NCBI GenBank assembly: GCA_964631125.1 | Contig: CAZVYN010000071.1 | Span: 1 to 21,171, forward strand | Direction: 5' to 3' | DNA from: CAZVYN01 sp964631125 | GTDB taxonomy: Bacteria > Eisenbacteria > RBG-16-71-46 > CAIMUX01 | DNA length: 21,171 bases | In this document: one piece after another, positions 8,089 to 14,328 of the stretch | Position numbering within the stretch: the stretch's first letter is position 1 | Layout of the letters: each line of letters opens with the position of its first letter | Program-made: the position numbers and the translations under genes | Notes under the pieces: generated by a model | Database searches by the model: none | What the model saw: only the letters and a program-made list of their open reading frames with translations | Told to the model about the DNA's origin: nothing

Positions 8089-8268
8089 TCAGCTCTGGAC
8101 CAGCAGGAACTCTTCGTCGCGGTAGTATCCACACTGGCCGCAGACGTAGTGCGGCCGCTTGGCCGCGCCGCAGTGGGAGCAACGCGACGTCGGCGGGGCG
8201 TCGAGCTTCCAGTTCGCGCGACGCTTGTCGCGGCGGGTCGAAGAGTGGCGTCGCTTCGGAAGAGCCAT
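8089..8268 (-). CDS. rpmF: 50S ribosomal protein bL32
   Basis: A 59-residue ribosomal protein of the large subunit. The N-terminus MALPKRRHSSTRRDKRRANW is the classic bL32 start, a very basic segment that packs against 23S rRNA. Two CxxC pairs (RCSHCG and VCGQCG) form a zinc ribbon, so this is the zinc-binding form of the protein rather than the zinc-independent paralogue. The C-terminus is YYRDEEFLLVQS. It is found between yceD and plsX, its usual place. The ATG at 8268 is preceded by only a weak purine site (AGGACTGGA). The 220-base leader between yceD and rpmF is unusually long for this cluster and carries a pentanucleotide repeat. Although short, the identification is very secure. Confidence 0.96.
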   Translation of the reverse strand: MALPKRRHSSTRRDKRRANWKLDAPPTSRCSHCGAAKRPHYVCGQCGYYRDEEFLLVQS

Positions 8269-8310
8269 GTAAAGGTCCAGTCCTGTGGGTCAGAAAGGTT
8301 CTCGAACTTG

Positions 8311-8364
8311 TCTCGTGCTCGTCTCGTCCTCGTGTCGTGTCGTGTCGTGTCGTGTCGTGTCGTG
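8311..8364. repeat. CGTGT pentanucleotide tandem repeat in the rpmF leader
   Basis: Six exact CGTGT units occupy 8331-8360 and a seventh begins (CGTG, 8361-8364). The preceding 20 bases are degenerate units (TCTCGTGCTCGTCTCGTCCT). On the transcribed strand it reads as ACACG repeats. It lies in the 220-base gap between yceD and rpmF, about 43-100 bases before the rpmF start. The rest of that gap shows no gene and no convincing promoter. Confidence 0.9.
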
Positions 8365-8488
8365 CTCGCGTCACCTGAAGCCGACAAGGACCGTCGACAC
8401 CGACCAACGAGACCGGAGGTTGACACAGATTCATAGCCAGCAAGTCGAAAAAGTGCCGGCGCTCGATCCCCCGGCGGGTGCCCGGAGT

Positions 8489-8989
8489 CTACTCCGTCGC
8501 GGCGACCTCACAACGACACTCCTCGTCGTTTCGGTCAACCCCGCATCGAGGACAGAGCCCGGAGCACGCTTCCCTGCACCGGACGCGCCACGGCGCCTCG
8601 AGGAGCAACCCCTGGCGGACTTCCTCCGTCAGGTCGATCGATCGGCCGTCATGGTAGACGATCCCGACATCGTCTTCACGCACTTCTTCGGTCGGGCGAC
8701 GGTCGCGGCTCTCCCGCCGTTCCGAGAATATCCGGACTTCCGCGCGGATCGGCGCCCGCACGGGCCGGAGACAGAGGTTGCATTCCAGATCGACCAAGGC
8801 GCGGAACTCACCGCGGACCTCGATCTTCGGTCCGTGACGATAGATCACCGCATCGAGAACGATCGGGCCAACCCAGGAGTTCGAGGGGCTATCGAGCTCA
8901 AAGTCGCCAGACGAGCCGATCAACTGTCGTCGAGACTCCCCTTCCTCCAAGGTCGGCAGCAATAGGACGAAAGGCCCCGCGGCGCTCAT
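8489..8989 (-). CDS. yceD: DUF177/YceD family protein
   Basis: A 166-residue member of the YceD (DUF177) family, linked in Escherichia coli and plants to accumulation of 23S rRNA; the biochemical role is not settled. Visible family features are the VDLECNLCLRPV segment with Cys70 and Cys73, the acidic DLTEEVRQGLLLEAP stretch (119-133), and the C-terminal Cys-rich motif GLCPRCGVDRN (144-154) followed by Cys158 and Cys160, which probably binds a metal. The ATG start has a near-perfect GAGGTGAT ribosome site just upstream. It follows ndk by 36 bases and precedes rpmF, its nearly universal neighbour, which fits a ribosome-assembly role. Length is normal for the family. Confidence 0.93.
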   Translation of the reverse strand: MSAAGPFVLLLPTLEEGESRRQLIGSSGDFELDSPSNSWVGPIVLDAVIYRHGPKIEVRGEFRALVDLECNLCLRPVRAPIRAEVRIFSERRESRDRRPTEEVREDDVGIVYHDGRSIDLTEEVRQGLLLEAPWRVRCREACSGLCPRCGVDRNDEECRCEVAATE

Positions 8990-9025
8990 CGATCACCTCA
9001 CTCCGGAATCGCGCGAGCCAGACGG

Positions 9026-9442
9026 TCACTTTCGCGGCGCGAGATCGAGGTTGAAGAACGCAATTTCGTGCTGGGCCGTCTCCAATGCGTCGGACGCATG
9101 CACGGAGTTCTGCTCGACGTTGAGCCCGACCGCCTTGCGGATCGTGCCTTCCGTCGCCTTGGCGGGATCGGTGGCGCCGACTACTTCCCGCAGTCGAGTT
9201 TGCGCATTCTCGCCTTCGACTACGAGCGCCACGATCGGCCCCGAGGACATGGAAGCGCAGAGCGACTCGTAGAACGGACGTTCCGCATGGACGAGGTAGA
9301 ACTCCCGAGCGTCCTCGGGCCGGAGTTGGACCATCTTGAGACGGGCGATGCGCAGCCCCGCAGCCTCCACCTGGCGCAAGACCTCGCCCACCAGGTTCCG
9401 CCGCACGGCGTCCGGCTTGACCATCATGAATGTCTGCTCCAA
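9026..9442 (-). CDS. ndk: nucleoside diphosphate kinase
   Basis: Balances nucleoside triphosphate pools by moving a phosphate through a phospho-histidine. The active-site motif NSVHASD places the histidine at residue 115; the N-terminal FMMVKPDAV and central ERPFYESL segments are typical, and the 138-residue length is normal. The start is a TTG at 9442: it gives the expected N-terminus (MEQTFMMVKP) and has a strong GGAGGAGG (complement of 9448-9455) 5 bases upstream, whereas the ATG codons at 9427 and 9424 would truncate the first beta strand. It follows sucD by 48 bases. Ndk can interconvert the ATP or GTP made by succinyl-CoA ligase, so the neighbourhood makes metabolic sense. Confidence 0.97.
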   Translation of the reverse strand: MEQTFMMVKPDAVRRNLVGEVLRQVEAAGLRIARLKMVQLRPEDAREFYLVHAERPFYESLCASMSSGPIVALVVEGENAQTRLREVVGATDPAKATEGTIRKAVGLNVEQNSVHASDALETAQHEIAFFNLDLAPRK

Positions 9443-9447
9443 CCTGG

Positions 9448-9455
9448 CCTCCTCC
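9448..9455 (-). promoter_or_regulatory. ribosome binding site supporting the TTG start of ndk
   Basis: GGAGGAGG on the minus strand, 5 bases before TTG 9442. It decides the start against the internal ATG codons at 9427 and 9424. Confidence 0.7.
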
Positions 9456-9490
9456 GCCCTCCAGGGCGATCGATCTTCAATGTTCGACCG

Positions 9491-10363
9491 TCAGCGGCCG
9501 AGCGCCTTCTTCACCAATGGCCCGACTTCGGACGGAATTCGCGCCACGGTGACTCCTGCCTGCTCGAGCGCGCGGACCTTGTCGTCGGCCGTCCCGGCGC
9601 CGCCGGAGATGATGGCGCCGGCATGTCCCATTCGCTTACCCGGGGGGGCGGTGCGACCCGCGATGAAGGCGATGACCGGCTTCGACATGCGCTTGGCGAT
9701 GAAGACGGCGGCCTCTTCCTCGGCTGTGCCGCCGATCTCTCCCATCATCACGATGGCGTGGGTCTCGGGATCGCTCTCGAACAGACCGAGCACATCGACG
9801 AAGTTCGTGCCGATGAGTGGATCGCCGCCGATCCCGACACAGGTCGACTGCCCGATGCCGTGACTGGTGAGTTGATGCACCATCTCGTACGTCAGGGTCC
9901 CGGAGCGGGAGACGACGCCGACGTTTCCCGGACGGTGGATCTCGCCCGGCATGATGCCGACCTTGCACTTCCCTGGAGAAATCAGCCCCGGGCAGTTGGG
10001 ACCGATCAGTCGGACGCCGAGATCTCGCGTCTCCTTCAGCACCGGGACCATGTCCAACACAGGAATGCCCTCGGTCACCGCGATGATCAACTGGATTCCA
10101 GCGTGGGCGGCCTCGAGGATGGCGTCGGCGGCGCCGGCGGGCGGCACGTAGATAACCGAGGTGTCAGCCTGCGTTTTCGCGACGGCATCGGACATCGTGT
10201 CGAAGACCGGGATGTCATCGACCTTTTGGCCCCCCTTGCCGGGGGTCACGCCGGCAAGCACGCGAGTTCCGTAGGCCTTCATCGCCCGCGCGTGGAACGA
10301 GCCGTCGCGTCCGGTGATGCCCTGCACGATCACCTTGGTCCGTTCGTCGATCAGAATGCTCAC
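9491..10363 (-). CDS. sucD: succinyl-CoA ligase (ADP-forming) alpha subunit
   Basis: Alpha subunit of the TCA-cycle enzyme that makes ATP or GTP from succinyl-CoA. The 290-residue protein has the CoA-binding Rossmann N-terminus (VIVQGITGRDGSFHA, 11-25), the ligase signature GPNCPGLISPGKCKVGIMPG (121-140) and the phosphorylated His247 in GHAGAIISGG, one position from its Escherichia coli equivalent. The GTG start at 10363 is preceded by AGGGAG about 6 bases away. It lies 71 bases after sucC, and both subunits are intact. Nucleotide preference is set by the beta subunit. Confidence 0.98.
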   Translation of the reverse strand: MSILIDERTKVIVQGITGRDGSFHARAMKAYGTRVLAGVTPGKGGQKVDDIPVFDTMSDAVAKTQADTSVIYVPPAGAADAILEAAHAGIQLIIAVTEGIPVLDMVPVLKETRDLGVRLIGPNCPGLISPGKCKVGIMPGEIHRPGNVGVVSRSGTLTYEMVHQLTSHGIGQSTCVGIGGDPLIGTNFVDVLGLFESDPETHAIVMMGEIGGTAEEEAAVFIAKRMSKPVIAFIAGRTAPPGKRMGHAGAIISGGAGTADDKVRALEQAGVTVARIPSEVGPLVKKALGR

Positions 10364-10434
10364 TGCGTCTCCCTACTCGATTTGCTGACGCCCGGTCTGT
10401 CGGGCTCCCGATTGGCTGCCGACTCGATGGAGGG

Positions 10435-11571
10435 TCAGGCTCTCGACAACTCGACGGCCGCGAGGACCGCCTCATCCATCGTGGCCGCCGGGGTCAGTCC
10501 CGACTGCTGGCGCAGGATCTCTCGGGCTTCGGCTTCATTCGTCCCGGTCAAACGGATCACGATCGGCATCTTGACGCCGGTCTCGGCCACCGCCTGGATG
10601 AGTCCGCGGGCGACGTCGTCACAGCGCGTGATACCGCCGAAGATATTGAAGAGGATGGCGCGGACGTTCGGATCCCTCGAGATGATGCTGATCGCGGTCA
10701 CGACTTTGCGCGGATCCGAGGACCCGCCGATGTCGAGGAAGTTCGCCGGACGACCACCGAAGTGCTGGACCAAGTCCATCGTGGCCATGGCGAGACCGGC
10801 CCCGTTGACGACACACCCGATGTTTCCCTCGAGCTTGATGTAGGAGAGTCCGATCGCGCGCGCTTCGCCGTCCTCGGGCTGCTCCGCCGTCAGGTCGCGC
10901 ATCGCCTCCACTTCGGGATGGCGATAGAGCGCGTTGTCGTCGAGATTGAGCTTCGCGTCGAGCGCGAGGACTTCGCCGGACGGAGTCCGGACGAGCGGGT
11001 TGATCTCCGCCAGTGTCGCGTCGACTGCCACGTACGCCTTGGCCAACTTGCGCAGGATGTCCGCGATGGCCAGCGCCGTTTTCCCGTCGGGTTCGATCGC
11101 GAACGCGAGACGACGCGCCTCGAACGGTCGCAAACCCGTCACCGGGTCGAAATGATGTCGAAGGATGGAATCCGGCTTCTCGTGCGCGACCTGCTCGATG
11201 TCGATGCCGCCCTCACGCGAGACCATCACGAGCGGAAGTCCGAGCCGTCGATCGAGCACGACGCCGAGATAGTACTCGTGCGCGATCTCGGCCGCGGGCG
11301 TGATCAACACGCGCTTCACGGGCAACCCCTGGATCTCGAGCGCGAGGATGTTCTTGGCATGCGCCGCGGCTTCCGCCGGAGTCGCCGCCAGCTTCACCCC
11401 ACCGGCCTTGCCTCGCCCGCCCGAGTGCACCTGGGCCTTCACGACGACCGTACCGCCGAGGCGCGCGGCGATCGCCTCGGCCTGAGTGGAAGTTTCCGCT
11501 ACCTCGCCGGCCGGGATCGGTATCCCGTGAGTGCGAAAGATCTCCTTGGCTTGATACTCGTGGATGTTCAC
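10435..11571 (-). CDS. sucC: succinyl-CoA ligase (ADP-forming) beta subunit
   Basis: Beta subunit carrying the ATP-grasp domain and the nucleotide site. It begins with the family signature MNIHEYQAKEIFRTHGIPIP, has the ATP-grasp segment VVVKAQVHSGGRGKAGGVK (42-60), the EINPLV motif, and the C-terminal LDIGGSSDPRKV and FNIFGGITRCDDVA segments. Length, 378 residues, is slightly below the usual 385-398. The GTG start at 11571 has AGGAG 8 bases upstream. It is the first gene after a 244-base leader containing a candidate promoter and a perfect 16-bp palindrome, so it probably begins a transcript that runs through ndk and perhaps into the fatty-acid genes. Confidence 0.98.
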   Translation of the reverse strand: MNIHEYQAKEIFRTHGIPIPAGEVAETSTQAEAIAARLGGTVVVKAQVHSGGRGKAGGVKLAATPAEAAAHAKNILALEIQGLPVKRVLITPAAEIAHEYYLGVVLDRRLGLPLVMVSREGGIDIEQVAHEKPDSILRHHFDPVTGLRPFEARRLAFAIEPDGKTALAIADILRKLAKAYVAVDATLAEINPLVRTPSGEVLALDAKLNLDDNALYRHPEVEAMRDLTAEQPEDGEARAIGLSYIKLEGNIGCVVNGAGLAMATMDLVQHFGGRPANFLDIGGSSDPRKVVTAISIISRDPNVRAILFNIFGGITRCDDVARGLIQAVAETGVKMPIVIRLTGTNEAEAREILRQQSGLTPAATMDEAVLAAVELSRA

Positions 11572-11710
11572 CTGACGGACTCCTGATCTTGTCTCGCGCG
11601 TGATCGGCGGCCGAACGCGTCCGAGCCTCGCGTTCCGTCGCCGGGTAGCTCCACACCGATGGTCGTCGCTCGAGAGTCTGCGCCGATGACGCTCGACGCC
11701 CGACGGAAGT

Positions 11711-11726
11711 GCGTCCGATCGGACGC
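11711..11726. promoter_or_regulatory. perfect 16-bp palindrome in the sucC leader, possible operator
   Basis: GCGTCCGATCGGACGC reads the same on both strands. It lies between the candidate promoter at 11790-11819 and the sucC start at 11571, within the presumed untranslated leader. A dimeric regulator binding site or an mRNA hairpin are both possible. No known operator consensus is recognised. Confidence 0.35.
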
Positions 11727-11789
11727 CCCGGCGGGTCGCGGCGGCAGCGCGTTGGGCGGATGGGCCGAGGCCGGTCGAACCCGGACGGG

Positions 11790-11819
11790 AAAGTAGACTT
11801 GGGCTCCCTCCGGGGTCAA
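11790..11819 (-). promoter_or_regulatory. candidate sigma-70-type promoter for sucC
   Basis: On the minus strand, TTGACC (complement of 11814-11819) and TACTTT (complement of 11790-11795) are separated by 18 bases. The -35 box matches five of six consensus bases; the -10 box matches only three, although these include the most conserved ones. The -35 box overlaps the stop codon of rfaE2, as would be expected for a promoter squeezed between two transcription units. Confidence 0.35.
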
Positions 11820-12367
11820 GCGCCAGCGGCCCGGATCCTCTGCGCCAAAGAGGTCGAGGAGAAGCCCGGGTGGAAGGGGAGCGCGCGGACGGTTCCCCCG
11901 TGCGCGACCACCCACTCTCGCCCGACGATCCCCTCCACCGGCCAGTCCCCTCCTTTGACCAAGACGTCGGGGCTGATCGCCTCGATCAGCGCGAGCGGCG
12001 TCTCCTCTTCGAAGACGGTCACGTAGTCGACCGACCGCAGACCACAGAGCACGACGGCGCGCCCCTCGGCTGAGAGATACGGGCGAAATTCTCCCTTCAG
12101 CCGCCGCGCGCTCTCATCGGAATTGATTCCCACGACGAGCAGATCGCCGAGCGCCCGGGCGTCCGCGAGATAGAGCACGTGTCCCGGATGGATCAGATCG
12201 AAACAGCCGTTGGTGAAGACGACGCGCGAACCGCGGGCTCTGACCTCGGCGACGACCGCAGCCAGTGGCCCCCGAGCGAGGAGACCGGGTGGGGCCGGCA
12301 GTCCGGGCTTCAGGTCGCCGGAGGCGGCGAAGTCTCCAGGCGGCAGGCTCGGCCGACGAAGACTCAT
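11816..12367 (-). CDS. rfaE2: D-glycero-beta-D-manno-heptose 1-phosphate adenylyltransferase
   Basis: Activates heptose 1-phosphate to ADP-heptose for the inner core of lipopolysaccharide. It is a nucleotidyltransferase of the cytidylyltransferase-like fold: TNGCFDLIHPGHVLYL at residues 52-67 contains the HxGH motif (His60, His63), LLVVGINSDES follows, and the C-terminal segment STSLAQRI matches the family. The first 45 residues are a Pro/Ala-rich extension not needed for the fold; an alternative start inside it cannot be excluded. Its ATG overlaps the rfaE1 stop as ATGA (12364-12367), so translation is probably coupled. In Escherichia coli the two activities are fused in one protein (HldE); here they are separate genes. 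Confidence 0.93.
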   Translation of the reverse strand: MSLRRPSLPPGDFAASGDLKPGLPAPPGLLARGPLAAVVAEVRARGSRVVFTNGCFDLIHPGHVLYLADARALGDLLVVGINSDESARRLKGEFRPYLSAEGRAVVLCGLRSVDYVTVFEEETPLALIEAISPDVLVKGGDWPVEGIVGREWVVAHGGTVRALPFHPGFSSTSLAQRIRAAGA

Positions 12368-13422
12368 CTTCGATCCGGCGGTGCAGACTCGGCGGTCGGG
12401 TGGGCCGAGAGTTCGAGCGGCGCGTCCAGGTCTGGGCGCGCGAGGACAGCTTGACGCAGCGCCTCGACGCTGCCCACCGCGGTCCCGACCTCGCGAACGA
12501 CGAGGCCCGCCGCGTGATTGGCCAGCGCCGCCGCTTCCGCGAGCGTCGCGTCGGCGGCTCGAGCGACGGCGAAAACGCCGACCACCGTGTCCCCGGCGCC
12601 CGTGACGTCGAACACCTCGCGCGCCATCGCGGGGAAGTGCGATGGATTCTCGTCTTCGGTGAAGAGAGTCATCCCCTGCTCACCTCGCGTGATCAGGACC
12701 GACCTGGCTCCGAGCTCCCGCCGGAGGTGTGCCCCGGCGGCGCGCAGAGTCGGCAGATCGTGGAGTCGTCGACCGAAAGCCTGACCTGCTTCCAACAGGT
12801 TGGGCGTGATCGTGTCGACGCCGCGGTAGGACAAGAAGTGGGTCTCCTTCGGATCGACGCAGACGGCGACGCCTCTCGCGTGCGCCTCCGCCAGTAGCGG
12901 CTCCAGGAGTCCGCGCGTCACGACCCCTTTCCCGTAGTCCGAGATCACACAAACGGCGCAGGACGACATCGCGTCGAGAGCGCGACGCAACACTCGCTCG
13001 AGCACCTCGCCTTCGATTTCCGCGGTGTCCTCCCGGTCGATCCGCACGACCTGCTGATTGCGCGCGATGACCCGTGTCTTCGAAGTGGTGCGGCGAGCGC
13101 GGTCGACCTCGATCGAATCGGAAGCGACTCCGTGCCTTCTGAGGAGATCGCAGAACTCTCGACCGTAGAGGTCGTCGCCGACAACGCCCATCAAGAAGGG
13201 AGACGCGCCGAGGGCGCGGACGTTGTGCGCGACGTTGGCGGCTCCGCCGAGTCTCTGCGTCTCCTCCCGCGCCTCGATGACCGGGACCGGCGCTTCCGGC
13301 GAGATCCGCGAGGTGTCGCCCCAGAGGTAGCGATCGAGCATCACGTCGCCGACGACGAGGATGCGTTGCTCGGCGAAGGCCGAGAGCAACAAGTCCAGTC
13401 GCGCGGCGGAAGGAAACGGCAT
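12364..13422 (-). CDS. rfaE1: D-glycero-beta-D-manno-heptose 7-phosphate kinase
   Basis: Phosphorylates heptose 7-phosphate at C1 before adenylylation. It is a PfkB/ribokinase-family protein: the N-terminal LVVGDVMLDRYLWGDTSRIS (32-51 region) and GGAANVAHNVRALG (69-82) bind sugar, and DVTGAGDTVVGVF (282-294) holds the catalytic Asp288 and anion hole. The segment SDYGKGVVT is also characteristic of the HldE kinase domain. At 352 residues it is slightly longer than that domain because of a Pro/Ala-rich tail. The ATG at 13422 has no strong ribosome site. It lies downstream of the hairpin at 13446-13478, and its stop overlaps the rfaE2 start. Confidence 0.94.
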   Translation of the reverse strand: MPFPSAARLDLLLSAFAEQRILVVGDVMLDRYLWGDTSRISPEAPVPVIEAREETQRLGGAANVAHNVRALGASPFLMGVVGDDLYGREFCDLLRRHGVASDSIEVDRARRTTSKTRVIARNQQVVRIDREDTAEIEGEVLERVLRRALDAMSSCAVCVISDYGKGVVTRGLLEPLLAEAHARGVAVCVDPKETHFLSYRGVDTITPNLLEAGQAFGRRLHDLPTLRAAGAHLRRELGARSVLITRGEQGMTLFTEDENPSHFPAMAREVFDVTGAGDTVVGVFAVARAADATLAEAAALANHAAGLVVREVGTAVGSVEALRQAVLARPDLDAPLELSAHPTAESAPPDRR

Positions 13423-13445
13423 GGGCGCGACTCTAGCAGGCGATC

Positions 13446-13478
13446 GGGGACGACGGATCTGACGAATCCGTCGTCTCC
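13446..13478 (-). terminator. strong hairpin between the lamin-tail gene and rfaE1
   Basis: GACGACGGAT (13449-13458) and ATCCGTCGTC (13466-13475) form a perfect 10-bp stem with a 7-base loop, extendable to 13 pairs with one G-U. It is about 40 bases after the stop at 13517 and 24 bases before the rfaE1 start. No U-run follows on either strand, so a simple rho-independent terminator is not proven. Confidence 0.45.
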
Positions 13479-13516
13479 GCCGTTCCCCTCACGCACGACT
13501 CGCGGACCGCCGACGA

Positions 13517-14146
13517 TCAAGGGTCTACGTAGAGGTCCTTGATCGCGCCCCAGCTACTGTCGACGGCGGGAGTGCCTCCGCCGCCCGCGTTCGGCGCGCC
13601 CGGAGTCGGCGCCAACCCGTTACCCGCCGGTGGGGTGGCGCCCGCGTACGGATTCAACGAGTCGTAGATCGACCAGGTCGGTCCGCCGTCGGGCGTGCGA
13701 CCCGTCGAGCGATCGTCCTCCGCCTCGTACGTGTTGTAGCTATAGGAGTCGACCAGGACCGGCGTCGAATCCACGAGTCGCCACAGGGTGATCGTGTCGC
13801 CGTCGTTGCCGAGCCGCAGCCCCGTCGTCGATTCCCCGTTGGCCGACTCCCAACCGACCGAGTCGCTCCCGCGAACGAGCGCGACGCCACCCGCCGCGAG
13901 CACGCCGACGAACCCGTAGACGAACTTGCCCGTTTCGTCGCCGAGGAAGTACCCGGCGAGATCCAGCGGGGCGGCGCCTGCGTTGATGATCTCGGCCCAC
14001 TCGTCGTTCTTGAAGTCGTAGGCGCCGTCCCCGTTCCAGTCGGTCGCCGGATCGGCCATCACCTCGTTCAAGAGCGGCCCACAGTTGCCGATTCCCGGAC
14101 GCGCTGCGGTCAGGATGGCGACCAGCACGAATGCCAGCTTGCGCAT
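13517..14146 (-). CDS. secreted lamin-tail-domain protein
   Basis: A small exported protein of 209 residues. The ATG at 14146 is chosen over an upstream frame because GGAGGA (complement of 14153-14158) lies 6 bases before it and it gives a proper signal peptide (MRKLAFVLVAILTAARPGIG). Cys22 follows the hydrophobic segment but the preceding residues are not a standard lipobox. Residues 24-165 match the lamin-tail domain seen in many bacterial secreted proteins: LLNEVMADP, an acidic DWNGDGAYDFKNDEWAEI segment, PLDLAGYFLGD, GDTITLW, and PTPGAPN at 180-186. The domain is an immunoglobulin-like fold of unclear role, often in extracellular or adhesive proteins. A Gly-rich linker (188-191) leads to a short tail, SSWGAIKDLYVDP. 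It is divergent from the glycosyltransferase gene at 14329. Confidence 0.82.
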   Translation of the reverse strand: MRKLAFVLVAILTAARPGIGNCGPLLNEVMADPATDWNGDGAYDFKNDEWAEIINAGAAPLDLAGYFLGDETGKFVYGFVGVLAAGGVALVRGSDSVGWESANGESTTGLRLGNDGDTITLWRLVDSTPVLVDSYSYNTYEAEDDRSTGRTPDGGPTWSIYDSLNPYAGATPPAGNGLAPTPGAPNAGGGGTPAVDSSWGAIKDLYVDP

Positions 14147-14152
14147 GTCGAT

Positions 14153-14158
14153 TCCTCC
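14153..14158 (-). promoter_or_regulatory. ribosome binding site deciding the lamin-tail gene start
   Basis: GGAGGA on the minus strand, 6 bases before the ATG at 14146. This argues against the longer in-frame start at 14227, which would also bury the signal peptide. Confidence 0.75.
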
Positions 14159-14314
14159 ACGTAGATGCTGTTCTTCTGGCGGCGACCGTGCGTCGACGCC
14201 CAGGGAGCCAGCAGTCGCAAGGGGCATGCCGGGGGCGCCAGGTTATGGTCTCTCGCAGTGATTCGCGGATCGCTCGCCTCACGGGCGCCGATCGGACGGC
14301 GCATCCCGGGCGAA

Positions 14315-14321
14315 AAGGGAG
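14315..14321 (+). promoter_or_regulatory. ribosome binding site deciding the glycosyltransferase start
   Basis: AAGGGAG, 7 bases before the GTG at 14329. Earlier in-frame starts (14131, 14245) would overlap the divergent gene or lack a comparable site. Confidence 0.7.
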
Positions 14322-14328
14322 CCTGCTG

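Noticed and set aside
8420..8425. TTGACA on the plus strand resembling a -35 box
   Set aside because: No -10 box at suitable spacing and no plus-strand gene downstream; it faces against all neighbouring genes.
8078..8443. Frames translating the CGTGT tract into RHDTT-type repeat peptides
   Set aside because: They run through the rpmF coding region in the wrong frame; the repeat peptide is a by-product of the tandem DNA repeat.
9068..10843. 591-residue open frame on the plus strand opposite ndk and sucCD
   Set aside because: It is fully antisense to three well-identified genes, is rich in Arg/His/Asp and has no domain; long antisense frames are expected at this GC content.
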